19,579 nt of DNA from Paenibacillus sp. FSL H7-0331 (GCF_001956045.1 NZ_MRTH01000065.1:1-19579), one strand, 5' to 3'. Shown: positions 8,607-16,000, counted from the first letter of the stretch. Translations and numbers: made by a program. Notes: generated by a model not told the origin, from the letters alone.

Positions 8607-9572
8607 TTACCATAAGCTCGTTCGACTGATTCGTTTGGCTGCAAGATTTAATAATACTAATAAGATAAAGTTCACGACTGAATTAAACAACCCTACCGCT
8701 GCCGTGAAGCTGAATTCCCCGTTCAATATTCCTGTTTTGTACATATAGGTTTGAATAACCTCAGATACCCCGAGATTCACCTGATTTTGCATCAGCAAAA
8801 TACGCTCGAAGCCTACATTCAGTACATGCCCGCAATTAAGGAGCAGCAGGATGATGCATGTTGGCAGGATAGCAGGAATATTGATGAACTGAATCCGCTG
8901 CACCCGGGTCGCTCCATCAATCGTGGCAGCCTCATGCAGCTCGGGATTAACACCTGCCAATGCCGCCAAATATATAATCGCGTTCCATCCGGTATGCTGC
9001 CATAGAATGGAGACCAAATAAGTCGGTAGAAAATTGTCCGGGTTCATTAGAAAATGAATACGTTCAAAACCCAGCCCAGCTAAAATGTTATTAACCGCTC
9101 CCGATGTTGGGGACAAGAACAGGTTAATCATCCCTACTACGACAACGACAGAAATAAAATGGGGTGCATAAGTAACCGTCTGGACGATTTTTTTGAAGCC
9201 GGTATGCTTGACCTCATTAATCATCAATGCAAGTACAATGGGCAATGGAAACGAAATCAGCAGCTCGGTGATCGAAATTCTTAATGTATTAATGAGTACC
9301 TCTTGAAAGGTTGGCTTGGATAAAAATATCCGAAAGTTTTCGAGACCTACCCACCTGCCTCCGAATAGCCCTTCTCCAATGCGGTAGTCCTGAAAAGCTA
9401 TTATGACTCCGTACATGGGAACATAATGAAATATCAGAAAATAGAGCGTGGCAGGAAGCAGCAGTAAGTATAATTGTGGATGCTGTCGAAGCGCTCTCCC
9501 GAAGGATGGCTTGCGGCGAATGCTCGTGCCTGGATCGGATCTTTTAATCGTTTGTACGGATTGTGCGTTCAA
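8607..9572 (-). CDS. Carbohydrate ABC transporter permease, LplB-like
   Basis: The 321-residue membrane protein has the LplB-type N-terminus (basic tail, then a hydrophobic segment YLLLLPATLYFLIFHYVP near 34-51), further transmembrane segments, and the EAA loop EAATIDGATRVQRIQF near 215. It pairs with the YtcP-like permease to form the membrane channel. The start is TTG at 9572 with GGAGGAGAAGCC before it; no in-frame ATG lies nearby with a comparable site. It is the first gene of the minus-strand cluster and diverges from the membrane regulator across a 414-bp intergenic region. Confidence 0.9.
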   Translation of the reverse strand: MNAQSVQTIKRSDPGTSIRRKPSFGRALRQHPQLYLLLLPATLYFLIFHYVPMYGVIIAFQDYRIGEGLFGGRWVGLENFRIFLSKPTFQEVLINTLRISITELLISFPLPIVLALMINEVKHTGFKKIVQTVTYAPHFISVVVVVGMINLFLSPTSGAVNNILAGLGFERIHFLMNPDNFLPTYLVSILWQHTGWNAIIYLAALAGVNPELHEAATIDGATRVQRIQFINIPAILPTCIILLLLNCGHVLNVGFERILLMQNQVNLGVSEVIQTYMYKTGILNGEFSFTAAVGLFNSVVNFILLVLLNLAAKRISRTSLW

Positions 9573-9621
9573 GGCTTCTCCTCCAAATAGTTCGTTTGTA
9601 TGTTTCTTTGATTATGCTTCC

Positions 9622-9654
9622 TGCATCTGATGCACTCGAGTCTCTTGCATCTGA
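9622..9654. repeat. Pair of 9-bp direct repeats upstream of the importer operon
   Basis: TGCATCTGA occurs at 9622-9630 and again at 9646-9654, 24 bp apart, just upstream of the LplB-like gene. It could be a regulator site for the minus-strand operon or chance. I could not identify a convincing minus-strand -35/-10 pair around it. Confidence 0.3.
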
Positions 9655-9749
9655 ACGGTTTCAGCTGATCTGCTTCGATCATAGACCGTGCCAAGGCTGA
9701 CCGTAAAGTTGTAAGTTTTAATATGGTAGCCAAAACCAGCTCATCTAAT

Positions 9750-9856
9750 GGTTGTGAGAACGAGTATGGGTTGTGAAAACGAATTTTATGGCTGAACCAC
9801 CTTATACAGCGGTTGGAAGCATGCAGCTTCTGGAAAAATGTAGGTTGTAAAAACGA
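9750..9856 (+). promoter_or_regulatory. Three direct repeats GGTTGTRARAACGA, candidate AraC-type operators
   Basis: GGTTGTGAGAACGA (9750-9763), GGTTGTGAAAACGA (9769-9782) and GGTTGTAAAAACGA (9843-9856) differ at only two purine positions. The first two are 19 bp apart and the third is 74 bp further on. They lie between the divergent importer operon and the membrane AraC regulator. AraC-family proteins commonly bind tandem direct repeats about two helical turns apart, so these are the best candidate binding sites for that regulator. Confidence 0.55.
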
Positions 9857-9922
9857 AGCTTGGTTGTATATTCCGTATATCTCTGCTTTTCTGGAACAAG
9901 CGATTGCTCACCTATAAGCGGA

Positions 9923-9952
9923 TTGGTACAATTAATGGAGTGCAGGTATACT
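9923..9952 (+). promoter_or_regulatory. Probable sigma-A promoter of the membrane regulator gene
   Basis: TTGGTA and TATACT are separated by 18 bp, with the -10 box 34 bp before the regulator's ATG at 9987. The third operator-like repeat ends 66 bp upstream of the -35 box. Confidence 0.4.
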
Positions 9953-9986
9953 CTTTCCATACCAGATACAGAAGCGAGGTTGCACG

Positions 9987-12251
9987 ATGAAGCGAATGCC
10001 CGTACTGATTTCCAAAAACGTCCTGCTTAAATTCATTATCTCATTTATGGCTGTTTTTTTACTGCCTTTATTTGTTCTTGGTATTGTCATCTATCAGGAT
10101 TCCTATGTCAAAGTGAAGCAAACACTTGAGCAATCCGCCTCCAGCTACCTGGAGCAGCTTCGCAGCTACACCGAATCCCGATTGAAGGATATCAATTATA
10201 CGACAGAGCGCATTCGATTTGACTACGCTTTGCAGCACTACACGATTCTCGAAGGTCCAGAAGCACAGCTCAGAGCAATTGAACGGCTAAATTTATACAA
10301 AAGCGATAATTCCACGACGCAGGAGCTGCTGCTCTATCTACATGGCCAAAAGGACCAGGATCTTGTATTCACATCCCGGGGCATCATTCAGCTGTCAGCT
10401 TTGGCTTCCTCTGCCTTCCGCTTTTCTACGGAACAGCAGCAGCAATTTATTCGTATAATGCGAGATACGAAATCCGCATACATTCTTCCCGCTGAGTCCG
10501 TATTTACCAGCGAGGGCACACAAACCGAGCTCCTGATGTTCCTCTTTCCGATTCCTGAAAATGTGGATAATCCCAGAGCATCCCTGCTGTTCTTTATTCC
10601 AAAATCGGGTTTTGAAGCCATGATTCAAGGATGGCTCCGACAAACAAATGGAGTAGGCGGCATTATGGACCAAGGGGGCAGGCTTCTTGCAGGCTTCGGG
10701 GAGAATCAACTTACCGCTGAGGAGTTGCTTGCCATTAAGAAGCTTCCGCAGGGCCCTGCCATCACTCCCATCCGTCTGCATGGCGAGAGCTTCACGTTCA
10801 TTCAGACACGTTCTGACCGGAACAACTGGATATATTGGGCACTGCTTCCGGAGCCCGTGTTCTATAAGCCTCTTGAGAACAAACTATTCGGGCTGCTGGC
10901 TATTGGAATTGGCATCAGCACATTCGGTGTTTTATTGATTATAGCGCTCTCTTTTATGCATTACCGGCCTGTCAGCCAATTTTTGCAAGCCATTCGCCTT
11001 CATTTTCCGGAAACGAAGCTGTCCCGCCCCTTAACCGAATGGAAGGAAATCAAGGAAAACCTGCAAGCACTGGAAACTCGCAAAGCTGTCACGCGACATC
11101 AAATTATTGAGAATCTCCTATACGGCCGTGAGACTTACCAGCTCAAGAGGCATTATCTGGCTTCCGGGCTTATACTTGACTTTCCTTGGACAGCGGTTGT
11201 GCTCTTTCGAATCGAGCGAACGCAAACTGCCTTAACCAGCTTAGAGATCCAGGATATTTTAAACCAGCTGGAGCTTAATCTGCTCTCACCTGATCTTCAT
11301 TGTTATATCGCTGGCTTGGAGCGATTAACGGATTGTGCCCTTCTGCTCAACGGCAAAGAGCCTGATCCTAAATTGCTTCTGACCAAGCTGGAGCTTATAC
11401 AAGTGTCATTGTCCAGCCTCGATTTAAAGGGAATATTCGGCGTTGGAACGTGGCAACCGATTGAAGAAGGCATCCACCGGTCTTTTGTCGAGGCTTCGGC
11501 AGCGCTGGACTATGTCAGCGGTAACAAAGAGGAAAATTCGTACGCCGTCTTCTCGGAGATGAAGTCATTGAGTGTTCTTGATATGGACTGGTTCCCGGTC
11601 AAAGAGCAGCTCCGATACCTGCAAAGCTTAAAACAGGGCGATACCGTCGAGGCCATAGCCTGTCTGCATCAGATTATGTCAACCGTACGGGAGCGCGCCG
11701 CTTCCTTCCTGCTGTCCAAATACGTCTGCCTTCATTTAATTACAGAAATCGTCAAAACAATTCAGCAGGAAAAGCTGGATTACCAGCCTGAGGATGTCCA
11801 TCATCTTGTACAATTTACGAACGTGGATTCATTGGAGACGAATCTTGTGAAGCTGACGGAAACAATATGCAGCGAGGCGGTATTGCGCAAATCCCGCCAA
11901 TACTCGGCGCTGGCTATTCAGATCGTTGATTATATCTATGAAGGTTATGCACGTCCTGAGCTCAGTCTGGATTTGATTGCCGACCATTTCCTGATTTCAC
12001 CTTCCCATGTCAGCAAGCTTGTCAAAGGTCAAACCGACAAGAATTTCGCCAGTTATCTGTCATACCTGCGTATTGACGAGGCCAAAAGGCTGCTGGTGGA
12101 GACGAATTATGCCATTAATGATATTGTTATAAAAATCGGATACATCGATCCGAAAAATTTCATGCGGAAATTCAAAAATGAGACAGGCATGACGTTGGGG
12201 GATTATCGTAAGCTCCATAAGCATACGAAGGATAAGGATACCCATGAATAA
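9987..12251 (+). CDS. Membrane-bound AraC-family regulator, YesS-like, with extracellular sensor domain
   Basis: The 754-residue protein has a transmembrane helix near residues 12-36 and a second near 299-324, bracketing an extracellular domain of about 260 residues that probably senses the sugar or its binding protein. The cytoplasmic part follows, and the AraC-type double helix-turn-helix occupies roughly 645-745, with LSLDLIADHFLISPSHVSK as first unit and INDIVIKIGYIDPKNFMRKF as second. This is the architecture of YesS-type activators found next to LplB/YtcP importers. It is divergent from that importer, so it most likely controls it. The start is ATG at 9987 after a weak GAGG-type site. 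No clear terminator follows the stop. Confidence 0.88.
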   Translation: MKRMPVLISKNVLLKFIISFMAVFLLPLFVLGIVIYQDSYVKVKQTLEQSASSYLEQLRSYTESRLKDINYTTERIRFDYALQHYTILEGPEAQLRAIERLNLYKSDNSTTQELLLYLHGQKDQDLVFTSRGIIQLSALASSAFRFSTEQQQQFIRIMRDTKSAYILPAESVFTSEGTQTELLMFLFPIPENVDNPRASLLFFIPKSGFEAMIQGWLRQTNGVGGIMDQGGRLLAGFGENQLTAEELLAIKKLPQGPAITPIRLHGESFTFIQTRSDRNNWIYWALLPEPVFYKPLENKLFGLLAIGIGISTFGVLLIIALSFMHYRPVSQFLQAIRLHFPETKLSRPLTEWKEIKENLQALETRKAVTRHQIIENLLYGRETYQLKRHYLASGLILDFPWTAVVLFRIERTQTALTSLEIQDILNQLELNLLSPDLHCYIAGLERLTDCALLLNGKEPDPKLLLTKLELIQVSLSSLDLKGIFGVGTWQPIEEGIHRSFVEASAALDYVSGNKEENSYAVFSEMKSLSVLDMDWFPVKEQLRYLQSLKQGDTVEAIACLHQIMSTVRERAASFLLSKYVCLHLITEIVKTIQQEKLDYQPEDVHHLVQFTNVDSLETNLVKLTETICSEAVLRKSRQYSALAIQIVDYIYEGYARPELSLDLIADHFLISPSHVSKLVKGQTDKNFASYLSYLRIDEAKRLLVETNYAINDIVIKIGYIDPKNFMRKFKNETGMTLGDYRKLHKHTKDKDTHE

Positions 12252-12339
12252 ACTGTAAATGCCTCAAGGAGAGTTGAATCCCCAAGGTGTTCGCATTTCG
12301 GTACAAGATTTGTAGATTATTCTTGTTGTTAAATTGTAT

Positions 12340-12369
12340 TTGCTACGAAAGTTTCAATCTGTCTATAAT
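12340..12369 (+). promoter_or_regulatory. Probable promoter of the decayed GntR gene
   Basis: TTGCTA, an 18-bp spacer and a perfect TATAAT precede the GntR-like relic by a few bases. Its consensus -10 suggests it once drove that gene, or now drives transcription antisense to the cupin-AraC gene downstream. Confidence 0.4.
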
Positions 12370-12376
12370 CTAACCT

Positions 12377-12606
12377 ATAAAAGATGACATCCTGAAGGGG
12401 GTCTACTGTGAGGATGAACAGATTATATGGGTGGCACAATTTGCGAGCACGTTTCAGATCAATCCCGTTACGATCGTGAAAGTCATCGCATTGCTGGTAA
12501 ACGAGAACATTCTATACAAAGAAAAGAGGGCTCGACATGTACGTCGCTGCAGGTGCGAAGAAAGTAATCACGAGCAAAAGAAGGGCTCGGTTCTATGACG
12601 AGTTTC
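12377..12606 (+). pseudogene. GntR-family (YtrA/YhcF-like) regulator relic, frameshifted
   Basis: Frame 2 from 12377 reads IKDDILKGVYCEDEQI and on through FQINPVTIVKVIALL to ILYKEK, the winged-helix DNA-binding part of small GntR repressors. Around 12520-12525 the frame must shift by one to continue RGLDMYVAAGAKK and SKRRARFYDEF, the usual segment after the helix-turn-helix. The N-terminus (a stop lies at 12371-12373) and C-terminus are missing. Similarity ends near 12606, close to the 3' end of the convergent cupin-AraC gene. It should not make a working regulator. The call rests on recognising the family pattern in both frames. Confidence 0.6.
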
Positions 12607-12633
12607 TGGGTCTGGCCGGTGTGCTCCGAGCGC

Positions 12634-13533
12634 TCAACGGCGGAATTGACCTGGCGTCAATCCCGTCCTCTGCTTAAACTCGCTGTAGTAATGATCCGCG
12701 TCTTTACAGCCGACCTGCTGCATAATTTCTTTCACCGTCAACGTTGATTCAAGCAGCAGCTTCCGGCTTTCCTTGAAGCGGAGCTCCTGGACGTACCGCT
12801 TGAACGACATGCCGTAGTGGAGCGGAAAAATGCGCGACAAATGGCGGGTGCTCATATGCAGCTTCGCTGCAACATCGGCAAGCGTGATCTCGCCAAGCGG
12901 AATCGCAAGCAGCGTTGCGTCGATTCGTCCCTTCACCAAGTTGGGGTCGTCAGCCTGCGGCCATACTGCATGCTGCTCCTGCCCTTGCCGGGTCGCGACG
13001 CTCAAGGCGGCGAGCAGCTCCAGCATGCCCGCGGCCAATTTCGTCTGGTAAACCGGACTTTTCGCTTGCAGCAGCTCCTTCAACGCCTCGGTTTGCAGGC
13101 GCAGCCTGCCCTGCGTATCCTCGATTTTGATCCACGGTGGCCTGTCGTTTCCCGCCTCCCGCTTGTTCAGTAGCCAGTCGATCATGTCTCGAACCTCATC
13201 GTCGGGAACCGCCTTCTGTATATGCCTCAACCACGCGGCGCGAATGATAACGTCTCTAACCGACAAGGAGCCGTTTTCCGCATCGACCCCCGTCGGGCGG
13301 AATACGTGCGTCGTGTCGAGCGGAATGAGATAGATGTCGCCCTCCTGAACGGGGATGGAGACGCCGTTGATAAACTGCGCCCCTTTTCCCCCGAGGACGA
13401 AGATCATTTCCGGGAAGTCGTGCGAATGCTCGAGCAGCCAATGATGCTCGTGCACGTCCATCACCGTAACAAACTCCTCCTGCGGCAGCACCTCGGCCTC
13501 GGAATAATGCTTGAACGATCTTTGCGCTGCCAT
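12634..13533 (-). CDS. AraC-family transcriptional regulator with N-terminal cupin domain
   Basis: The 299-residue cytoplasmic protein has an N-terminal cupin-like sugar-binding half (HEHHWLLEHSHDFPEMIFV, then GDIYLIPLDTTHVF) and a C-terminal AraC double helix-turn-helix in the last 100 residues (ITLADVAAKLHMSTRHLSRIF and VKEIMQQVGCKDADHYYSEF, ending LTPGQFRR). The frame is open to 13644, but GGAGGTGAG four bases before ATG 13533 fixes the start. It is divergent from the GH99-like gene, 141 bp away, and probably controls it in response to a sugar. Its codons are rich in GCG, CGC and AAG and its GC is higher than in the transporter genes, matching the GH99-like gene but not the rest of the window. 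Confidence 0.85.
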   Translation of the reverse strand: MAAQRSFKHYSEAEVLPQEEFVTVMDVHEHHWLLEHSHDFPEMIFVLGGKGAQFINGVSIPVQEGDIYLIPLDTTHVFRPTGVDAENGSLSVRDVIIRAAWLRHIQKAVPDDEVRDMIDWLLNKREAGNDRPPWIKIEDTQGRLRLQTEALKELLQAKSPVYQTKLAAGMLELLAALSVATRQGQEQHAVWPQADDPNLVKGRIDATLLAIPLGEITLADVAAKLHMSTRHLSRIFPLHYGMSFKRYVQELRFKESRKLLLESTLTVKEIMQQVGCKDADHYYSEFKQRTGLTPGQFRR

Positions 13534-13587
13534 CGTACTCACCTCCGTCATGTCTTGTTTACCGGTATTATGTCTATTTAACCTGTA

Positions 13588-13615
13588 TTGTAGATGTGCA
13601 AGACCATTATACAAT
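13588..13615. promoter_or_regulatory. Possible overlapping divergent promoters
   Basis: TTGTAG-16-TACAAT reads toward the GH99-like gene, and because ATTGTA and TACAAT are inverted copies the complementary strand reads TTGTAT-16-TACAAT toward the AraC gene. The arrangement suits a divergent pair under one regulator. The -35 matches are weak. Confidence 0.3.
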
Positions 13616-13627
13616 AAAGGCAGATTA

Positions 13628-13653
13628 TAAAATATCCCCACCAAGTGGGGCTT
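13628..13653 (+). repeat. Hairpin repeat, copy A (leader of GH99-like gene)
   Basis: A 26-nt sequence starting TAAAATATC and ending GTGGGGCTT contains CCCCAC-CAA-GTGGGG, a perfect 6-bp stem. It matches copy B at 15038-15063 at 23 of 26 positions. It ends 21 nt before the GH99-like start codon, so it would lie in the mRNA leader. Confidence 0.5.
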
Positions 13654-13674
13654 CGAACCTGGAGAGTGTTTACG

Positions 13675-14787
13675 ATGAACAAATTCGATGTAGCCGCCTA
13701 CATATGGCCTGCCTACACCGGCGACGAGCCGCGCACAAAACTATTTTGGCCGGAAGGAATCGGGGAATGGCAGTCCGTCAAGCAGGCGACGAGGAAATAT
13801 CCGGAGCATACGTGGCCGCGCAAGCCCGTATGGGGATATGTCAACGAAGCGGACTCTTATGTGATGGAGATGCAGATTAATGCGGCGGCCGACCATGGAG
13901 TCAACGTGTTCATCTACGACTGGTATTGGTACGACAGCCGCCCGTTTCTGGAGCAATGTCTGAACGACGGCTACTTGAAAGCGCGGAACAACGATCGGGT
14001 TAAATTTTATCTCATGTGGGCTAACCACGACGCCAAAAACGTATGGGACAAGCGCATTTCGCACGAAGAAAGCACCGTCATCTGGAACGGCGCGGTCGAC
14101 CGCCAGGAGTTCGAACGGCTTGCCGTCCGGCTGATCGACAAATATTTCAAGCACCCCTCTTACTACACGATCGACAATAAGCCGGTGTTCATGTTCTACG
14201 ACATCGCCAATTTGTTGAAAGGCTTGGGCGGAGCGGCCGGCGTCCGCGACGCGCTTGATTGGTTTCGCGCTCGCGTAGTCGCCGAAGGCTTGCCCGGCCT
14301 TCATCTGCAGGTCACGATGTGGAACGAACGGACGTTCGACGCCAGCGGCGTAGACGCGGACCGGACGACCGCATGCGTGGAAATCGTCAGCGAGCTCGGC
14401 TTCGACAGCATGTCGCATTACCAGTACGTTCATTTCGCCGACATCGATCGCGACTACGACGCCATTATGGAAGACGTGCTCAAGGAATGGGCGCGCATCG
14501 ACCAAACGTATGCGATTCCGTATTTCCCTCACGTATCGATCGGCTGGGACAACAATCCTCGCTTCCAAGGTTTTCGCCCGGGTATCGTGAAAAACAATAC
14601 GCCCGACCGCATCGAATATGCGCTGCGCAAAGCGCGCGAATACGTGGAGGCGCATCCGCAGCAAGCGCCGCTTATTACGATCAACAGCTGGAACGAATGG
14701 ACGGAAACGAGCTACCTGCAGCCGGACAATCTGTACGGATACGGCTACCTGCAAGCGGTGAAGAACGTATTTCGCGCCGGCGAATAA
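13675..14787 (+). CDS. GH99/WbsX-like (glycosyl hydrolase family 99-like domain) protein
   Basis: The 370-residue protein has the TIM-barrel pattern of the GH99-like/WbsX family: AAYIWPAYTGDEP at the N-terminus, NVFIYDWYWYDSRPFLEQ near 83-100, VKFYLMWANHD, then INSWNEWTE near the C-terminus and NLYGYGYLQAVK at the end. No signal peptide is seen, so it is probably cytoplasmic. Relatives are endo-alpha-mannosidase-like or are annotated as O-antigen biosynthesis proteins (WbsX); the true reaction here is unknown. ATG at 13675 follows GGAGAGTGTTTACG; a longer open frame back to 13645 lacks a site. It is divergent from the cupin-AraC gene. GC is high (58% in the 60 bases at 14041-14100, against 40% at 6721-6780), suggesting acquisition. 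Confidence 0.82.
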   Translation: MNKFDVAAYIWPAYTGDEPRTKLFWPEGIGEWQSVKQATRKYPEHTWPRKPVWGYVNEADSYVMEMQINAAADHGVNVFIYDWYWYDSRPFLEQCLNDGYLKARNNDRVKFYLMWANHDAKNVWDKRISHEESTVIWNGAVDRQEFERLAVRLIDKYFKHPSYYTIDNKPVFMFYDIANLLKGLGGAAGVRDALDWFRARVVAEGLPGLHLQVTMWNERTFDASGVDADRTTACVEIVSELGFDSMSHYQYVHFADIDRDYDAIMEDVLKEWARIDQTYAIPYFPHVSIGWDNNPRFQGFRPGIVKNNTPDRIEYALRKAREYVEAHPQQAPLITINSWNEWTETSYLQPDNLYGYGYLQAVKNVFRAGE

Positions 14788-14987
14788 GCGTAAGGGAACG
14801 TGAGCGAATTCATGTATGGCTATGACCCCATCAAGGCAGCTTGGACGATCTGACCGAACAACAGCTTGTCGATCGCCGGAAAAATAAGCTTCGTTCCACC
14901 CAGCTTCTCGCGTGGCTTCCTGAGCGGTGGCAGCGCACAGCTTGCCGGGCAGCCGAATGGCTTCATCCCCGCCGCTTGATAAATGAC
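14788..14987. other. Intergenic stretch with no supported gene
   Basis: All frames here are open for short distances because of the GC content, but none has a start with a ribosome binding site or a recognisable family pattern. A minus-strand frame ending near 14820 looks protein-like yet has no partner domain. Treat as spacer or relic DNA. Confidence 0.4.
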
Positions 14988-15031
14988 AAGACACCTCTTG
15001 GTCCGCCAGACAGCGGACCAAGAGGTGTCTT
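14988..15031. terminator. Perfect 19-bp palindrome, probable bidirectional terminator
   Basis: AAGACACCTCTTGGTCCGC at 14988-15006 is exactly complementary to 15013-15031, with a 6-nt loop CAGACA. On the plus strand the stem runs into TCTTTATA. It lies 200 nt after the GH99-like stop. The T tract is short, so terminator function is likely but not certain. A mobile-element end is an alternative. Confidence 0.6.
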
Positions 15032-15037
15032 TATAGG

Positions 15038-15063
15038 TAAAATATCTTCATCAAGTGGGGCTT
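15038..15063 (+). repeat. Hairpin repeat, copy B
   Basis: It matches copy A (13628-13653) except for three C-to-T changes, each of which turns a G-C pair of the plus-strand hairpin into G-U. It starts 7 nt after the 19-bp palindrome. No gene start follows it; 15064-15344 holds no supported gene. Confidence 0.45.
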
Positions 15064-15344
15064 TGTATCGAAGCATACTCAGGTCCACGAAGCTTCCCGT
15101 TTCCGCCATTTCGCTTGAAGTCGGTTGCCTGCTAAATTCTGACAATACATAGATCGTCTGCGGAACAGCTCCGGTTGTCCGTCATCTAATATATATAAAT
15201 TACAACAAGAAAATTGATCGACATTTCACCGACAGACTGCGGAGTGAAAGTGCTGATCAAACGCAACAGCTTGTTCTGGCGACATGCCTTCCTTCTCGGT
15301 CTGCTCCCTTCTTCATTTGCGCAGCATTTAAAAACCGGATTCAC

Positions 15345-15632
15345 GATAAAGTCTACCTTTTGCAGCAATCTCTACAGTATCGTTGCGGCTTGGGCACGGG
15401 TTGCAAACTGCTGCTGCTCGAAACGCCCGGCGTCCATACCGGCGATAATTCCCGCCTCCACCGATCCGACGACTGCAGACTGCACCCGGGAAGAGATCGA
15501 TTCGCGATCAGCGAACGCGGCAAGCGACTCGCTGTTCCCTGGCAAATTTAGTCTACCGGAAACAAGAGCAAACGATCTAGCGATCATAACCGCCATCTGC
15601 TCACGTGTAATCCGCGCCGTCGGCCCAAATTC
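15345..15632 (-). pseudogene. S-layer homology (SLH) domain relic with in-frame stop
   Basis: Read on the minus strand, the frame gives EFGPTARITREQMAVMIARSF, then FADRESISS and SAVVGSVEAGIIAGM, then FATRAQAATIL, which is a full SLH module of the kind that anchors proteins to cell-wall polymers. After ATIL comes a TAG at 15372-15374, and the same frame continues RLLQKVDFI, the usual end of a C-terminal SLH module. A Tyr codon is commonly found at that place, so a single base change probably created the stop. Upstream the frame is closed by a TGA near 15700, so the large protein to which it belonged is gone. The plus-strand ORF over the same bases is a shadow. Confidence 0.7.
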
Positions 15633-15849
15633 TGTGGTGCAACTGGTCGTTGAGGTCAGTCTAAAACTCGGCTCGAGGCACCATTGACTGCCGACCTCCC
15701 TTCACCAGCCGTAAGCTAATTATATCGCAAACGTCCATTTTCATCATCTGATGGTGCCGCGTTAGCGGCATGGGCGTCTAAAACTTAAATATTTGGCCAT
15801 CATGAACCCCGAACTTTAATAGCCGGTACTTCACGCTGTAGCGAACACG

Positions 15850-15886
15850 AGGTTCTACATAATAGCTAGAATGTAGGACCTTTTTT
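15850..15886 (+). terminator. Rho-independent terminator without a matching gene
   Basis: AGGTTCTACA pairs with TGTAGGACCT (one G-U pair) around a 12-nt loop and is followed by TTTTTT. No plus-strand gene ends upstream of it, so it is probably left over from a lost gene. A small hairpin TGCCGC-GTTA-GCGGCA lies at 15755-15770. Nothing else is supported in 15700-16000. Confidence 0.65.
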
Positions 15887-16000
15887 GTCGTTTGACAAAT
15901 TTCCAATAAAGTAGAAGTTGTCCCAAAAGTAACTATTGTTGATCGTCCATATGCAGCGTAAGAACAGCGCTGTGCTGTAATAAATAAACGACCCCCTTAA

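Noticed and set aside
9668..9695. Possible sigma-54 promoter (TTGGCAC on the minus strand) before the importer operon
   Set aside because: The -12 element with GC at the right distance is missing, and AraC-type regulators of this class work with sigma-A.
9750..9856. CRISPR-like interpretation of the repeats
   Set aside because: Only three short 14-bp units with unequal spacing, no spacers of constant length and no cas genes.
13741..15021. Long minus-strand frame of 426 codons opposite the GH99-like gene
   Set aside because: It is antisense to a gene with clear family motifs, has no ribosome binding site, and is open only because of high GC at third codon positions.
14963..15145. Minus-strand frame of 60 codons over the palindrome and hairpin repeat
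   Set aside because: No ribosome binding site, and the codons are dictated by the palindrome and repeat.
15214..15687. Plus-strand frame of 157 codons
   Set aside because: It lies opposite the SLH relic, whose minus-strand frame has unmistakable SLH motifs; the plus frame resembles nothing.
15900..15960. GTTGTCCCAAAAGT-like sequence reminiscent of an insertion-sequence end
   Set aside because: No matching inverted copy and no transposase next to it could be found in the window.
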